The notes: generated by a model from the sequence alone, not told the origin. A DNA stretch of 64,000 nt from Kitagawia praeruptora (GCA_037693485.1 CM075354.1:57645501-57709500); one strand, 5' to 3'. Counted from the stretch's first letter, positions 1 through 10,473 are shown. Translations and numbers: made by a program.

Positions 1-484
1 TGATGAGTTTTGTAAACCTATCAAAGGTATCAGTAAGTGACTCACCAGACTTGGATTCAAAGTACTCATACTGTTGTATAAGTAGTGTCCTCATATTCTT
101 CCTGACAGGCTTAGTTCCTTCACAGTGAACCTTAAGATTGTCCCATATATCCTTAGCAGTTTTATAGGAGAGAACATAGTTAGTGAGAACAGAATCAAGA
201 CTGTTGAATAATATGTTTCTCACTTTAGCATCTTTAAGAACATTCTCCTTGTCCTTATCTGACCACTCAGATTTTGGCTTCTCTGCTGTATGTTCTGGAA
301 CAACCACACCATCAACAGTTGCTTGTCCAACGATCTTTGTTGGAACAAAAGGTCCATCTCTGATTCTGTCAAGATAATCAGGATCTGTTGCTTCCAGATG
401 ATGCAACATCTTTACTTCTCATAGAGTATATTCGTTTCTCTTGAGCATAGGAATCTTAGTATTCCCATCCTTGTAACCAGACAT
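1..484 (-). pseudogene. Copia F gag, N-terminal part (SIRE-like), broken, runs off the left edge
   Basis: Read on the minus strand, an ATG at 484-482 opens a gag protein beginning MSGYKDGN. It continues with gag hallmarks such as GPFVPTKIVG, WSDKDKENVLKDAK and TAKDIWDNL, then YEYFESKSGESLTD. This is the capsid-like UBN2/gag type of SIRE-like Ty1/copia elements and is related to the gag of elements C and D in this window. A codon that should be Trp early in the protein (in NEYTL-x-EVKMLHH) reads TGA, so the copy is not intact. The rest of the element lies outside the window. Gag would form the cytoplasmic virus-like particle. The start is fixed by its position just behind the primer binding site. 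Confidence 0.8.
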
Positions 485-519
485 GATTGCAGATCTTTAT
501 GATTATTCGAAATCAACCT

Positions 520-531
520 GCTCTGATACCA
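520..531 (-). promoter_or_regulatory. Primer binding site of copia F (initiator tRNA-Met)
   Basis: The plus strand reads GCTCTGATACCA, so the minus strand is TGGTATCAGAGC, the standard Ty1/copia primer site complementary to the 3' end of initiator tRNA-Met. It lies two bases inside the LTR end and about 35 bases upstream of the gag ATG on the minus strand. Confidence 0.9.
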
Positions 532-533
532 AT

Positions 534-1247
534 TGTTAACTCGAATAACTTGTAGAAGGGGGGTTGAATACAAGTTATATAATCGTGTCTGATTTTTGTT
601 TGATTATATGAACAAGAATAAACGAATGAATCAAACTCTGTTTGTATTAATAAGATCAAATACAAACTCTACCAAAGGTGTACAAATACTTTTAGCAGCT
701 GCTGACAATATATATCTCTCTGTTTGCACTCTCGTATACTTACGATTACAAACCTCATGAACACCTTTTACAATGATATAGAGAGAGTATTTATAATGCT
801 TCCTATCAACTAATCACAGAAAGATAATCTATACATGACAATGTTCTGCCGTCCAGTTGATAGTTTCCATCAATAGAAAATTCTTTCCTTCATAAAATCT
901 TCTTGCCTGTTCCTCAAACAAAGATCCTGTTTTATAGCACTTGCCAGTTTCTATAGCATCAATAATGACATCATCAGTAACACGACTGATATCAAGATTC
1001 CATCTTGCATCAGGATTTGACCATCCCAACAGTACTTGATCAGTACTTGACTTGACGTATCAGGATTCAATCTCAGTTCCTGACATGTAGTACTTCGATG
1101 CACTATTCATTCCTGACTAAACTTTACAGATAACTGTCTAACACATATTTCCTATACAAAGTGCTAAATCCTTTATAAATCAGGATATACAAGAAGTATA
1201 AGTAAAATTCAATTCTTAACATCACAACTCATGAATTATTCCTAACA
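534..1247 (-). mobile_element. 5' LTR of copia F
   Basis: This 714-bp LTR starts TGTTAGGAATAATTC and ends GAGTTAACA on the minus strand, giving TGTTA...TAACA ends. It abuts the primer site. A minus-strand TATAAATA at about 790-797 is a plausible TATA box, and a C-rich tract (CAACCCCCCTTCTACAA) near the 3' end matches the same tract in the LTR of element D. Between 1005 and 1085 it has several copies of ATCAGGATT / AGTACTTGATCAG, the motif family also found in the LTRs of A and D. F sits inside the coding region of element A, whose reading frame resumes at 1248-1250. The second target copy is outside the window, so the duplication cannot be checked. Confidence 0.8.
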
Positions 1248-1249
1248 CT

Positions 1250-1919
1250 TGCTAATGGTACTAGGCCGGATATTTCATATTCAGTGTCTAAGTTAGCAAG
1301 ATATACAAGCTGTCCAAACAAGACTCATTGGGATGCTCTTGATAGAGTGCTTAGATATCTAAAAGGCACCATATATCTTGGTCTGCATTACAGGAGGTTT
1401 CCTGGAGTGCTAGAGGGATATAGTGATGCAAGTTGGATAGGTAAGAAGTCTGGTTCCAATGGAGTGACTGGATACTTGTTTACCCTTGCGGGTGGAGCAG
1501 TGTCTTGGAAGTCTTCTAGACAGACTATTATAACTCGGTCTAACTTTGAGGCTGAGTTGTGTGCTTTAGATGCCACGGGGACTGAGGCTGAGTGGTTACA
1601 TGGACTAATGTCAATGTTACCTGTAGTAAGTCGGCCACTTCCTGCTCTTGATGTTCATTGTGATAGCCGTACAACTATCGACAAGATTAACATCAGGAAG
1701 TATAATGTGAAAACAAAGAGACATATCCAAGTTAGACTAAAGTCTATAAGGGGTCTAATGTCTGACAGGATCATAGCTGTTGAGTTTATTGGAACTCAAG
1801 AAAACCTAGCTGATCCTTTGACTAAAGGGCTTGAGCATGCTGTAGTCCTTAAGTCTAGGTTGGGGATGGGACTTATAGCCCATAGTAATTCATCTACAGC
1901 GGGAACCCAATACACATGA
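1250..1919 (+). pseudogene. Copia A polyprotein, C-terminal RNase H part, truncated by insertion of F
   Basis: The frame opens immediately after the LTR of F with LANGTRPDIS, the conserved end of the copia reverse transcriptase region. It then gives the RNase H domain: GYSDASWIGKKSGSNGVTGY, SWKSSRQTIITRSNFEAEL, DSRTTIDKI and ENLADPLTKGL. These match the D, E and D catalytic positions of copia RNase H, although the usual STAEAEY box is altered to RSNFEAEL. The frame ends at TGA 1917-1919. Everything upstream (gag, protease, integrase, most of RT) was displaced by F. It belongs to a different copia family from C, D and E. Confidence 0.85.
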
Positions 1920-2454
1920 GAGGAGATCCCTCGAAAGTGTATTCAATGTGGTAATAACAAGTTGTAAGGGTGAATTGGTTGTACCTTTAACTACATAGAC
2001 TGATACTCACGTATCTGGAGTCTATCCCCTGTAAACCTAAAAGGTACTGTAACTGCCAGAATAGCAAGAGTTATTTGAACTCTGAATGGGGTCAAGTCAT
2101 ATGACGAGATGCTAGCAGTACATATCTGGAGATGCCCAGCTAAGCGAATGTAATTGTGTGGTCGCAATTAGAGGAAAGGGTTATTCCTTGAAGCATTCGA
2201 CGAACAGGATCGAGACATGACCTTTAACGTCTCAAAGCCGTAGATTAGCACCATAGCCTTTGATTTGTCGTCGTCTATGGAGTGTGGTTAAACCAAACGG
2301 ATAAAGATTCAAGGTGAAACATTCCATCTGAATCCGGTAGCCATCGAAGTAGAGGACTTAGGAGGGTTCAAACCCGGAAGGGTACCTACTCTGAAAAACA
2401 AGTCATGATGAGGATAGATATGTATTTGAATCTCTGTATGGATTCGTGGGGGAT
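1920..2454 (+). other. 3' untranslated region of copia A with polypurine tract
   Basis: No coding frame continues here. The segment links the pol stop codon to the 3' LTR and ends in the polypurine tract GTGGGGGA at 2446-2453, the primer for plus-strand DNA synthesis, one base before the LTR. Confidence 0.6.
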
Positions 2455-3600
2455 TGTTAGAAAATGGAAAGTTTGAGGCGTATTTATAATATGTTCTTGA
2501 TGTCATTTCCGGAAACTAACAAGTGAAGGTTGTTCCTTGTAATGAGGACTTAAACTTTCATGTTTGGATCTAAGACATTTTCTTAGTGGAATCCATAGAT
2601 AAATTGAGTTGAAAGAATGAGATTTGAAATGGAAAATCAGGTTGCAGATGGAAATCATGGCCATGATATATATTTCATGATCATGAAGAGGCATCAAAAG
2701 AGATGGGATATTCAGAAATGTTTTCATGCCCATGAGGAAGTTTTCATGCCCATGATGTGCAACTGATTTTAAATTAGATATTGATTTATTTTAACAAGTT
2801 TCAGATTTATCTGTTACAACAGTATTGGAAATTGGATCAGTATTTGGATTAAATCCTGATGGAAATTTATATCAGTACTTGGAGTAAAATCCTGATGGAC
2901 TTGGTCAGACATCAGATACTGATGGGCTAAATCCTGATGGATATCAGTTCCTGACAAGCACTGAATCCTGATCCTCATGGACACCAAATCCTGATATTAC
3001 TGATGACCAAATCCTGATGCTTATGTAACTGAAAATTAATCCTGATGCAGTTAATGAAATTAAATCAGAATATTTACTTTCCTTTTATGGAGTATCAGTT
3101 ACGTTTATTTTTGGTATTATATACAATACAGAATAGAATAAACGTGAAGAGTAGAGATACATCCTAAGGATAGAAACCCTATCGCTTTCTCTCTTCTCTG
3201 TTCTCACTCGACACATACAGATAACACATAATTCTCAGGTGAACTGAGGTGCTGGTCGCTGTTGATCACTAGAGTATTTGTGAACCCTTTGATCGGTGCT
3301 GTTTTATCCTGGAAGTGATATTGCTGTAACTCAATCACAACGTAAGTGGGACAATATTCTCTTCAAGAACAATCAAGTCCTCTCGAAGGGTTTGGCGACT
3401 CAGCTGTTCTTTCTCTCGAATCAGTTGTTGCTGATCTTCTGTTAGAGATAAGTATTCTTGCCTTTCTTGTTAAATTACAGTCTCAAATTATATTTTTGTT
3501 TTACCTTCGTAATTTGTTTTGTTAATTGGTTATATGCCTGTTCTTATTTTAAATATATATATCACTATCTCATTGTTGTTATAATTAATTATACCCAACA
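2455..3600 (+). mobile_element. 3' LTR of copia A
   Basis: The segment starts TGTTAGAAAATGG directly behind a polypurine tract and ends ATACCCAACA, giving TGTT...AACA ends over 1146 bp. The second LTR of this element is not in the window, so the borders rest only on the terminal dinucleotides and the tract. A 230-bp section contains repeated ATCCTGATGG units. A TATATACAATAC stretch near 3118 could serve as a TATA region. Confidence 0.65.
2835..3065 (+). repeat. Degenerate array of AATCCTGATGG / ATCAGTACTTGG units inside the LTR of A
   Basis: About ten units containing ATCCTGATG alternate with ATCAGTA(C/T)TTGGA at irregular spacing of 20-35 bases. The same words recur in the LTRs of F (1005-1085) and D (58110-58235) and in D's pol-ORF3 spacer (51610-51760). 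Position in the LTR suggests a transcription-factor-binding array; that role is inference. Confidence 0.6.
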
Positions 3601-5755
3601 TTAAATTTTTGCTCAGTCCTGATTACACCGTCCATTTCCAATTTTGTGAGGTGACAAATGCACGGGTTCCACCAGACCAGTTAGCGAACAAAGAAAATGG
3701 GTTCTACCACGTGTTGAGAAGAAAATCAATATAATTAATGCTCCACCCACCTTCGATCTTGTAAATACTGGAGTATCAAATACAATCCGTGGCAGAGATT
3801 TCTTGAGCTACATATCAATTCAGACCGACTTTAAATTATTTAATATTATTATTTATTTTATTATTGGTGTTGTTATTGTCACTTCTATGCAACACAATAT
3901 ATTTGAATTGACTTGATATGTTTTAAGCTCTTAAATAATATTACGTTAGTCAGGTTTTGGAATAAAAGCAAATAATTTAAATTTTATTAAGACAATATTT
4001 TGTTCAAATTTAATTTCAAATTGATGACTGGAATAAAAACTAAATATCATTATTTTTACCTATCTCAACCCGCCATATCATTTAAATTACTTAAATCATC
4101 AAAATGATATATTTTTTTTCAATCTATCTATATATATTATAATAGCACGAGATTAGAGAGGCCTTCACTCACAATCTTCAAAATATTTTTCTTGATTTTT
4201 CACATTTTTTATTTTTTTTTATTAAAATGATTTCCTTACATTAATTGTAGCAATATTTTTTTTTAGTCATTAATTGTACATATTAAACTTATATTAAATA
4301 CACTTTATTTTATACTTAATATAAAATTTTAGCAAATATTATTAAAACATTATAATTATTATATTAATATAAATATTAATTATCTATATAAAAGTATAAT
4401 TATTTCAAGGTAAAACGATAAAATGAAATTATTTATATCGTTCATTTCTAATCCTTATTCAAAATCATTACAATTTCTTTCAGGAATAATAAATAGACGA
4501 TTTTAATTTTTCGATAAATTCATAATCAATGATTGTGAAAATATAAGAGTAAATTGTATTTTGATGGTCATAATATATACTGAATTTTCAAATGATGATT
4601 AAAGTTTAATATTTTCAAATCGGTGATCAACTTTTTACTGAATTTTAAAAAATGGTTATATTTTTGTTTTTGCAAATCGGTGGCCATTATCTATATCAAA
4701 TTTTAAAAAGATGATTGTATTTAATAATTTAAAATTTTAAAAATACAAATTCAACACTATATCAAGAAAATAGTAATTTTATAATTTAAAAACAAATCTT
4801 GACTAAACATAATTTTCTTTTGAAAAATAAAAATATTATTTACTTTGAATTTTGATAGCGCATTTTCTCGTCCTACGGAAAGATTGATCTGAGCTGAGCT
4901 TATGCCAATTTGAGTGAGCGGTAAGATTATGATAAATTAAACAATTCAAACTCAATATAATAAGCCGGCTCAAAATTACTAAAACGTTTTTTCGAACTTT
5001 ACTCGGAATAAATTATTTAAGCTCAATTATTTTTTAATTTGAATGAATATTTATGTGTTTATTTATTATCAACATTATTTTTTAATTACTATCTTAAAAT
5101 TTCTTCTTATAACATTATTGTTTGTTTATAATTGTGATATAATTAAAGTAAAATCACTTTTTTGAAATTCTACATAAATTAGAGCCATCACTTCATAAAT
5201 ATCAAAATGCAACCATTTTTTTGAAACTGATTAAGAAATTTGGTCACTGATTTACAAATTTCAAATTATAATTATCATTTTAGAATTCAATGTAAACTAT
5301 GATCACCATTCACCACATCCAACTCAAAATATAAAAACATTTTTTCCTTATATATATTTTTGTTTGAACCAAAAAAATTGCATTTATATGGTCAATTTAG
5401 CCTCAATATCATAGTAGTTCAGTTGCCTATTGCCTATTGGTGCATTACTCTTCATTCGAAAATTTATCACATGACACGAAAATATAACATGAAACGATTT
5501 AAAAGTTCAATATCTATATATATAATTTGAGTACACGACATGAAAGTATACAATCGAGATTTAGTATCGATTTTGTATTTATGCTTTGAATACACAATAC
5601 GAAGTCTACTCTGAAAGAACTAATTGTAGACTACAATACGAAGTCCGGGAGTTTAAGATGTCGATATGGATATAGGCGCATCCGTATCCGAAATTAATTA
5701 TATATAATTTTTTTTTAATATATAATTATATATATCATATATACTGATATACGTA
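3601..5755. other. AT-rich intergenic DNA, no gene seen
   Basis: Apart from a degenerate inverted repeat at 4543-5310, I see only A/T runs and stop-rich frames. No conserved domain, splice-site series or RNA gene could be recognised. Confidence 0.6.
4543..5310. repeat. Degenerate long inverted repeat (old foldback element)
   Basis: The left arm (about 4545-4710) has GGTCATAATATATACTGAA and AAATCGGTGATCAAC. The reverse complement of the right arm (about 5190-5310) reads GGTGATCATAGTTTAC and AAATCAGTGACCAAATT in the same order. Within the left arm a 65-70 base unit (AAATCGGTG.. plus ACTGAATTTTAAAAAATGG) is repeated with variation. The arms are much diverged and no target duplication was found, so class and exact ends are uncertain. 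Confidence 0.4.
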
Positions 5756-5767
5756 CTATTATTTCTT

Positions 5768-5820
5768 TGGGCCCAGCTCACTAACAGTGTAGTCCAATCC
5801 ACTAGTCAAACCCTAAAATC
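5768..5820 (+). promoter_or_regulatory. Orphan promoter with GGGCCCA site II element and telo-box
   Basis: GGGCCCA (5769-5775) is a TCP-type site II element and AAACCCTAAA (5810-5819) is a telo-box. This pair is typical of plant promoters of translation and housekeeping genes. A CT-rich leader and two GTAAGT donors follow, yet no complete gene is present downstream. Confidence 0.4.
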
Positions 5821-5855
5821 TCATTTCATTATTTCATTTTCATTATTTCGTGGCG

Positions 5856-6140
5856 ATGCTCTCTGTTTTGCTGGCTTCCACCACAGAATCTCCCCCCTTT
5901 TATCCTTCCACTTCCCACAAGGTAAGTGACCTGTGTGTTTGTGCATCGAATAATCCTCACATCTGGATGACGGATTAGCAAGATAAAAGCGGTGTAAGCT
6001 ATGGCGAGTTCGTTGTCGAATGACGGTGGAAGTAATTCTTCAGGTAAGTTTTGTGGTGTGCCCAACTGTAGAGACTTTCACAAGGAAGAGGGTAGTTCCA
6101 CCATCAATCAGGTCCGATTCCGTTCCATTTCAAGGTCCTG
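5856..6140 (+). pseudogene. Short first-exon remnant, unidentified plant gene
   Basis: Behind the orphan promoter there are two small openings. An ATG at 5856 gives MLSVLLASTTESPPFYP and reaches a strong donor (AAG|GTAAGTG) at about 5922. A second ATG at 6001 gives MASSLSNDGGSNSSG and reaches another donor (CAG|GTAAGTT) at 6044; read through, that frame stays open for 46 codons, to a TGA near 6140. The remainder of the gene is missing; AT-rich DNA and a CGGAT-rich repeat follow. I do not recognise the protein. It may be the cut-off 5' end of a housekeeping-type gene, or chance. Confidence 0.25.
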
Positions 6141-6299
6141 ATTACATGTCATGGTTGCTTTCATCAGAGAATGAAGAGATCTGATTTTGTCCAGCTCTTT
6201 AGTTATGCAACATATATAATTATTTGTAAAGATCTGATTTTTTAATTCTATAGCATTTTTTTTTATTTTTTAATGCAAATTTCATAAATAAAAAAAAAT

Positions 6300-6478
6300 C
6301 ATTTTTTGGAAAATGGATTCGGATTCAGATATTATCCGTATCCGGATAATATTCGCCGGATTCGGATACGGATAAGATTTTTTCGAATATTCCCGGATCC
6401 GGATACGGTTTTGAATTCCCGGATTCGGATTCGGATATGGCTGTATCCGGATCCGTTTTATCCGTTTTCCACCCCTAA
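6300..6478. repeat. CGGATAC-type low-complexity element, possibly a hAT-like MITE
   Basis: The segment consists of overlapping variants of ATCCGGATACGGAT on both strands. The left end contains TTGGAAAATGGATTCGG and the reverse complement of the right end reads GGTGGAAAACGGATAAAACGG. So it has short inverted ends (GGAAAAYGGAT) and subterminal CGGAT repeats, as in small non-autonomous hAT elements. No clear 8-bp duplication was found. The overlapping open frames on the two strands only translate the repeat. Confidence 0.45.
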
Positions 6479-6759
6479 CCACCAGTAAACTCTCACATTC
6501 CACCTTTACCTTGAGTTTCTAGTCAAACTCAGAAGCTCTTTGAAAGAGTAGTGCTACAGATATCAAATTAGGTACAATGACATGGCACTAGTTAGTTGTC
6601 ATTTTGAAATATTTTTATTAGATGGCCCTGGCAGGCCCATTACAACTATAACCAATCAAAAAAATAACACATCATTTGGTAACAATTTTTTGGTACCCCA
6701 TTTTGGTACCTCTAGCATTTTTCTCTTTGAAATCCCTAATTTCCGCAATTTCAGGTTGC

Positions 6760-7031
6760 ACTCTTCCTTCTATAAGCGCCAACAACATGTTGGTGCAGTG
6801 GGTTGAACCCTTGTCTCCTTTATAGGAGGTCAAGGGTTCGATCCCTGGGTGTGTGTGAGTTTAGTTTGTATTACTTTCCTTTCTTTGTATTTGTATTTGG
6901 CCGGAGGTCCTTCAGAAACAGCCTCCCTATTGTATAGGGGCATGGTCTGCGTACAGCTACCCTCCTCAGACACCACTTTAAGTGGTATTATAACTGAGTA
7001 AGCTAAGTTTTTTACTCTTCCTTCTATAAGC
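6760..7031 (+). mobile_element. SINE (tRNA-derived, Au/TS-like) with 18-bp target duplication
   Basis: The body is 6778-7013. It has a pol III A box (TGGTGCAGTGG, 6790-6800) and a B box (GGTTCGATCCC, 6836-6846). The body continues with the segment widely shared by plant SINEs (AAACAGCCTCCCTATTG, GGTCTGCGTACAG, ACCCTCCTCAGACACCAC). The flanks repeat ACTCTTCCTTCTATAAGC exactly (6760-6777 and 7014-7031), a perfect 18-bp duplication typical of LINE-assisted retroposition. It ends in a short T run rather than poly(A). Confidence 0.85.
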
Positions 7032-7680
7032 CTCGAAACAGCCTCAACTTATAAGCCGCTTGTAAGATTGCGTGCCACCTCGAAAACCATACTTATCTTC
7101 CTCCTTAAAAATTGACGCATTAGTGTTCACTTGGATACATGCATCCATAGCTCAGCACCCCCGGAAGTTCCCATGGACAAACAACAATATATATTTTCCT
7201 CGATCTTTTAATTATTGATCAAGAGTGACACGGCCTGATGCAATCACGCAGTTCACAATACTTATTTTCCCCTACCATGGTAGCTCATTATGCATGTTCC
7301 AGATTGCCCAAGAAAGCATTTCAACTCTCCTGAATTTTGAATTACTCACTTGATTATGCAGCGCGGAAAGCCAACTTCCAAATAAACATTCGTTATGAGA
7401 ATTATACATTACCAAACCAAGCCCAGCGCAGTACGCCAACGTTGGGAGAAATCACACAATAACAAATGAGTAATAGACTCAACATGCACATGATCGACAT
7501 ACTGGGCATGCATAGTGTTGCAACTTCAGTTTTCTTCAACCTCAGTGAACTCTAGTAGGGATACAATACACCCATTTATAGCTCCCCATACAAATTTTCT
7601 TACCTTGGGAGGAATTTGGAGGTCCTACATGTGTTTCCAGAATTCCACTGCATCATTAATTATTTATTATCCCCTCTCCG
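7032..7680 (-). pseudogene. Degenerate LINE ORF2 C-terminus (zf-RVT / RNase H-like remnant)
   Basis: Read on the minus strand, frames broken by stops and indels give fragments in the order expected for the 3' end of a plant non-LTR retrotransposon. There is an IPPKV-like turn after a W-K-H stretch (about 7640-7600), then a THLLLCDFSQRW section. Last comes an RNase H-like start with VNTNASIFKEEDKYGF near 7100. The SINE lies directly downstream and copia B directly upstream. No single frame is intact. Assignment rests on these short matches, so it is tentative. Confidence 0.45.
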
Positions 7681-7835
7681 TCCATTTCTTGCAACATTCG
7701 ATACGAGCAGATTCCCTAAAATTGAAGCCTGCATCTCTTTCGTTGAATATATTAATGAAGTATTGAGGTCGTTACAAAAGCTGTTGAACTGCAGTTGGAG
7801 TTAGTTGCAGTGTCTGTTCTGGAGTCTGTCTTCTA

Positions 7836-8093
7836 CTCCCTCTATTTCTAAAACATTTTCCTGTTTGCTTTATCACGTTTGCCAACGCACACTTTTGATC
7901 GTTTATATTTTCAATTTCGTGTTAGTTTTAAATATAAAAACTTCACTGTATTAAAGTACTCACAAATATGAATCAAACAAGATCACTCATGACTATATTT
8001 TATCTTATAAATTATGCGCAAATTAGTAGTCAAGCGCTTACAATGAACAGGAACAAAAGTCAAAACAGGAAAATGTTTTCGAAACGGAGGGAG
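7836..8093. mobile_element. Stowaway-type MITE (Tc1/mariner) in the 5' LTR of B
   Basis: The 258-bp element begins CTCCCTCTATTTCTAAAAC and ends with the inverted partner GTTTTCGAAACGGAGGGAG, flanked by TA on both sides (7834-7835, 8094-8095). The undisturbed 3' LTR has a single TA at the same place (15050-15051), which proves both borders. The terminal CTCCCTC and TA target are Stowaway hallmarks. There is no coding capacity. Confidence 0.9.
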
Positions 8094-8238
8094 TAGTACT
8101 TAATAAAACAGTACGTTTGTCTTAGTTGCTTTAATGGTTTGTCCCTTGCGAGGGCTTTGTAGTCTTTTGTTCCAAGCTATTGGAGTAGTAGTCTATCAGT
8201 AGCATATAAGGTCATGAGTGGCAGTTATGTAACCTTAA

Positions 8239-10372
8239 TGATGTGCTAAAAAATAAACATTTAATATCGCAAGCGCACGATCTCGTTTTAGTATTTGAGA
8301 TATCGATCCACAGAGATTAATATTTTCGCAATCTTAATTTTCTAATTTAATCGAACTAGAACAATTTATTTTGAGGAAATATTTTAATTTAAGTGTCTAA
8401 CAAAATATTTAAAACTCGAAACTAAAAAGAAATATTTGCGCAACACTATCGACTACTCAACGAAACAGAAATGGTACCAAAATTACTAAGCCGAATTTTA
8501 ACAAAATCTAATAAATTGATGCAGATTACATAAAAAAGAAAACAAAGCATGTTGGCTAGCATACTATAGCTAAATGGGCCAGTAACTAATTAAACCTGGA
8601 CCAGACTAACAAAATCAAAAGGAAACAAAAGAAATTATGAAATGGACTAGACCTGAGATGAGTCTGGGCTAGGAAAGAAATGGGCTAGAAGCATGTTGGG
8701 CCACAAACAACCAAATCATAGAGAAGCTAATTTAATACACGTAAAAAGTATACTACTAGTAAACAAGCAATTTATTTAACATTATTTAATACCAACATTA
8801 TATTAATGGCAAGTTTAATCCATAATAAATAATCGCATTGCTACATTAATGACTTGTAATAGCCAAAATTAACAAGGTTCAGATCAGGGACTTATGAAAC
8901 ATGAAATGGGCCGGTGGACTAAAAATGACATTAAACTTTACTCAAGCAAAAGCAAAAGAGACACAGGATGTAAGCAATGAAAAATGGGCATATAAAATAG
9001 GGGTCCGGTCCCCGGCAAACGCATGCCAGGGATGGATTATTTAGCATACGGTTTTTAAGCCGTTGGACGATCCAACGGCTCTGATTTAAAAAAAAAAATT
9101 CGTACTGTACCGCATAAACTTTCTGCGGTACGGCAAATTACCAAAATATCCTTACTGTTCACGTACCGCAGAAACTTTCTGCGGTACGGTGAACAGTAGA
9201 TTTTTTATATGAAAACAGGGGGGCATTTTGATAATTACTCCGTACCGCATAAAGTTTATGCGGTACGGTACAGTTTTTTTTTAAATAACAGCCGTTGGAT
9301 CAACCATCCAACGGTTGAAAAATTGTATGTTAAATAAGAGGTCACTGGCATACGTTTGCCAGGGACCGGGAGCCTATAAAATATGTATAAAAACTTAAGA
9401 GTGATAGCTAGGACAGAGAAATGAGATTAGAACATTAAACTAACATAATGATTACATAAATGATTAGAATGATCAGACAAATGAATCTGAAGTCGTAGTA
9501 AATTAAAACGAGATTGCAGACTAGGAAAGAGAACCCCTACTAACTCAACTATGCAGATTAATTAATTATATAAAAATGAAACTAAAGAAGCTCTTTACTT
9601 TACTAAGAAATAGAAGTAAAACTACGGTACTGTAATGGTGGAAAGTGTGTGAGAGTTGAACCGGAAAAGAACTTTGGTGACAAAATAAAGAGAAAGCTAC
9701 AAAAAATATATGAACCGGCCTGCAAATCCGAACAAAAAAGATAAAGTAGATCTCAAAGTGCTATAAGTAATGGCTCCTTTCATACAAGAAGTGTAAACTT
9801 CTTTGTAATAAAGAAAGATTTCATAGCCGAAATGTAAAGAGAAGAACAAGATTTAAAGATGAAATGAAAGCTTGAATTAACATAAAATGGGTGTTTACAA
9901 GATTTAGAACTACAAAACAAGAAATGAAATCTACCCTAAAACTATCCTAAAATCTATGTTTAAAATACAAGGGGGTGAGGGGGTATTTATAGGGCAAGAA
10001 TTAGGGTTGAGGGGTGTGTTGGGTAAATCTTAGCCCTGCACATTCTAAATGTGGTGGACAAATCCTATCCATCTATTTGTTTCCTTTCCCTTTAAGCTTT
10101 GTAGAGTGGATCTTGGCCATACACTTATTTAGTGTGTTGGGATGATCTCCACCTTCCACTTGTCTTGAGATATTCCTTTTGCTCCAAACTCCTAATTCTT
10201 TTTCTTCTTTCATTTTTGGTCCTTTTTCTTCCTCTTTTTCCCTTCCTTGCTCTTTATTTTGCCATTTCTTTATTTATTTACGGATTTCCTGAAATGCAAC
10301 AAAATAATTTATTAAATTATGAGTTCAAGCAATAAATAGTTAATAAAAATATGCAAAAATATGCACTAATCA
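8239..10372 (-). mobile_element. 2.1-kb solo LTR (probably Ty3/gypsy Tat/Ogre-like) inserted in the 5' LTR of B
   Basis: The insertion has TG...CA ends (plus strand TGATGTGCTAAAA ... GCACTAATCA) and an exact 5-bp duplication CTTAA (8234-8238 and 10373-10377); removing it restores the 3' LTR sequence. It has no gag or pol, no primer site and no internal region, so it is a solo LTR left by LTR-LTR recombination. On the minus strand it starts TGATTAGTGCATATTTTTGC and has a good TATA box (CTATAAATACC, about 9982-9992), supporting minus orientation. Family assignment is from general resemblance only. A Mutator-type MITE is nested at 9000-9374. The hydrophobic 67-codon frame at 10132-10335 is not credible as a gene. 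Confidence 0.7.
9000..9374. mobile_element. Mutator-type MITE with three GTACCGCA hairpins
   Basis: The 375-bp element is flanked by an exact 9-bp duplication TATAAAATA (8991-8999, 9375-9383), the length typical of MULEs. The inverted ends share GGTCC(C/T)..GGCAAACG(C/T)ATGCCAG over about 36 bp. The interior contains three palindromic hairpins of the form CGTACCGCANAAA...TTTNTGCGGTACGG at about 9108, 9162 and 9241, and a distal CCGTTGGA...TCCAACGG pair. The whole unit can fold into a long hairpin. No coding frame is present. Confidence 0.85.
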
Positions 10373-10473
10373 CTTAATGTGTGCATTACAATATTATTGT
10401 GGAATGCAAGAAGAGTCACATTCTCTCATCTTTATCTTCTTACTATCATTTGCATAAACACTAAAAGTCTATA

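Larger units (their letters stand above)
7755..10473 (+). repeat. 5' LTR of copia B, split by two insertions
   Basis: LTR sequence is present at 7755-7835, 8094-8238 and 10373-10473, matching the 3' LTR piece by piece. The gaps are a Stowaway MITE (7836-8093) and a solo LTR (8239-10372). The first part begins ATGAAGTATTGAGG and the last part ends AAAAGTCTATA immediately before the primer site. Confidence 0.85.

Noticed and set aside
4100..5300. Possible matrix-attachment region or origin in the AT-rich DNA
   Set aside because: Only base composition supports it; no specific sequence signal was found.
5829..6065. 78-codon minus-strand frame at the orphan promoter
   Set aside because: The site II element, telo-box and donors all point to plus-strand transcription; nothing in the minus-strand frame is recognisable.
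6282..6503. Overlapping frames on both strands rich in I, R, P, Y
   Set aside because: They translate the CGGATAC repeat in both directions; no gene-like features.
10132..10335. 67-codon hydrophobic plus-strand frame
   Set aside because: It lies inside the solo LTR, is a T-rich stretch that reads as Leu/Phe by composition, and runs against the LTR's own direction.
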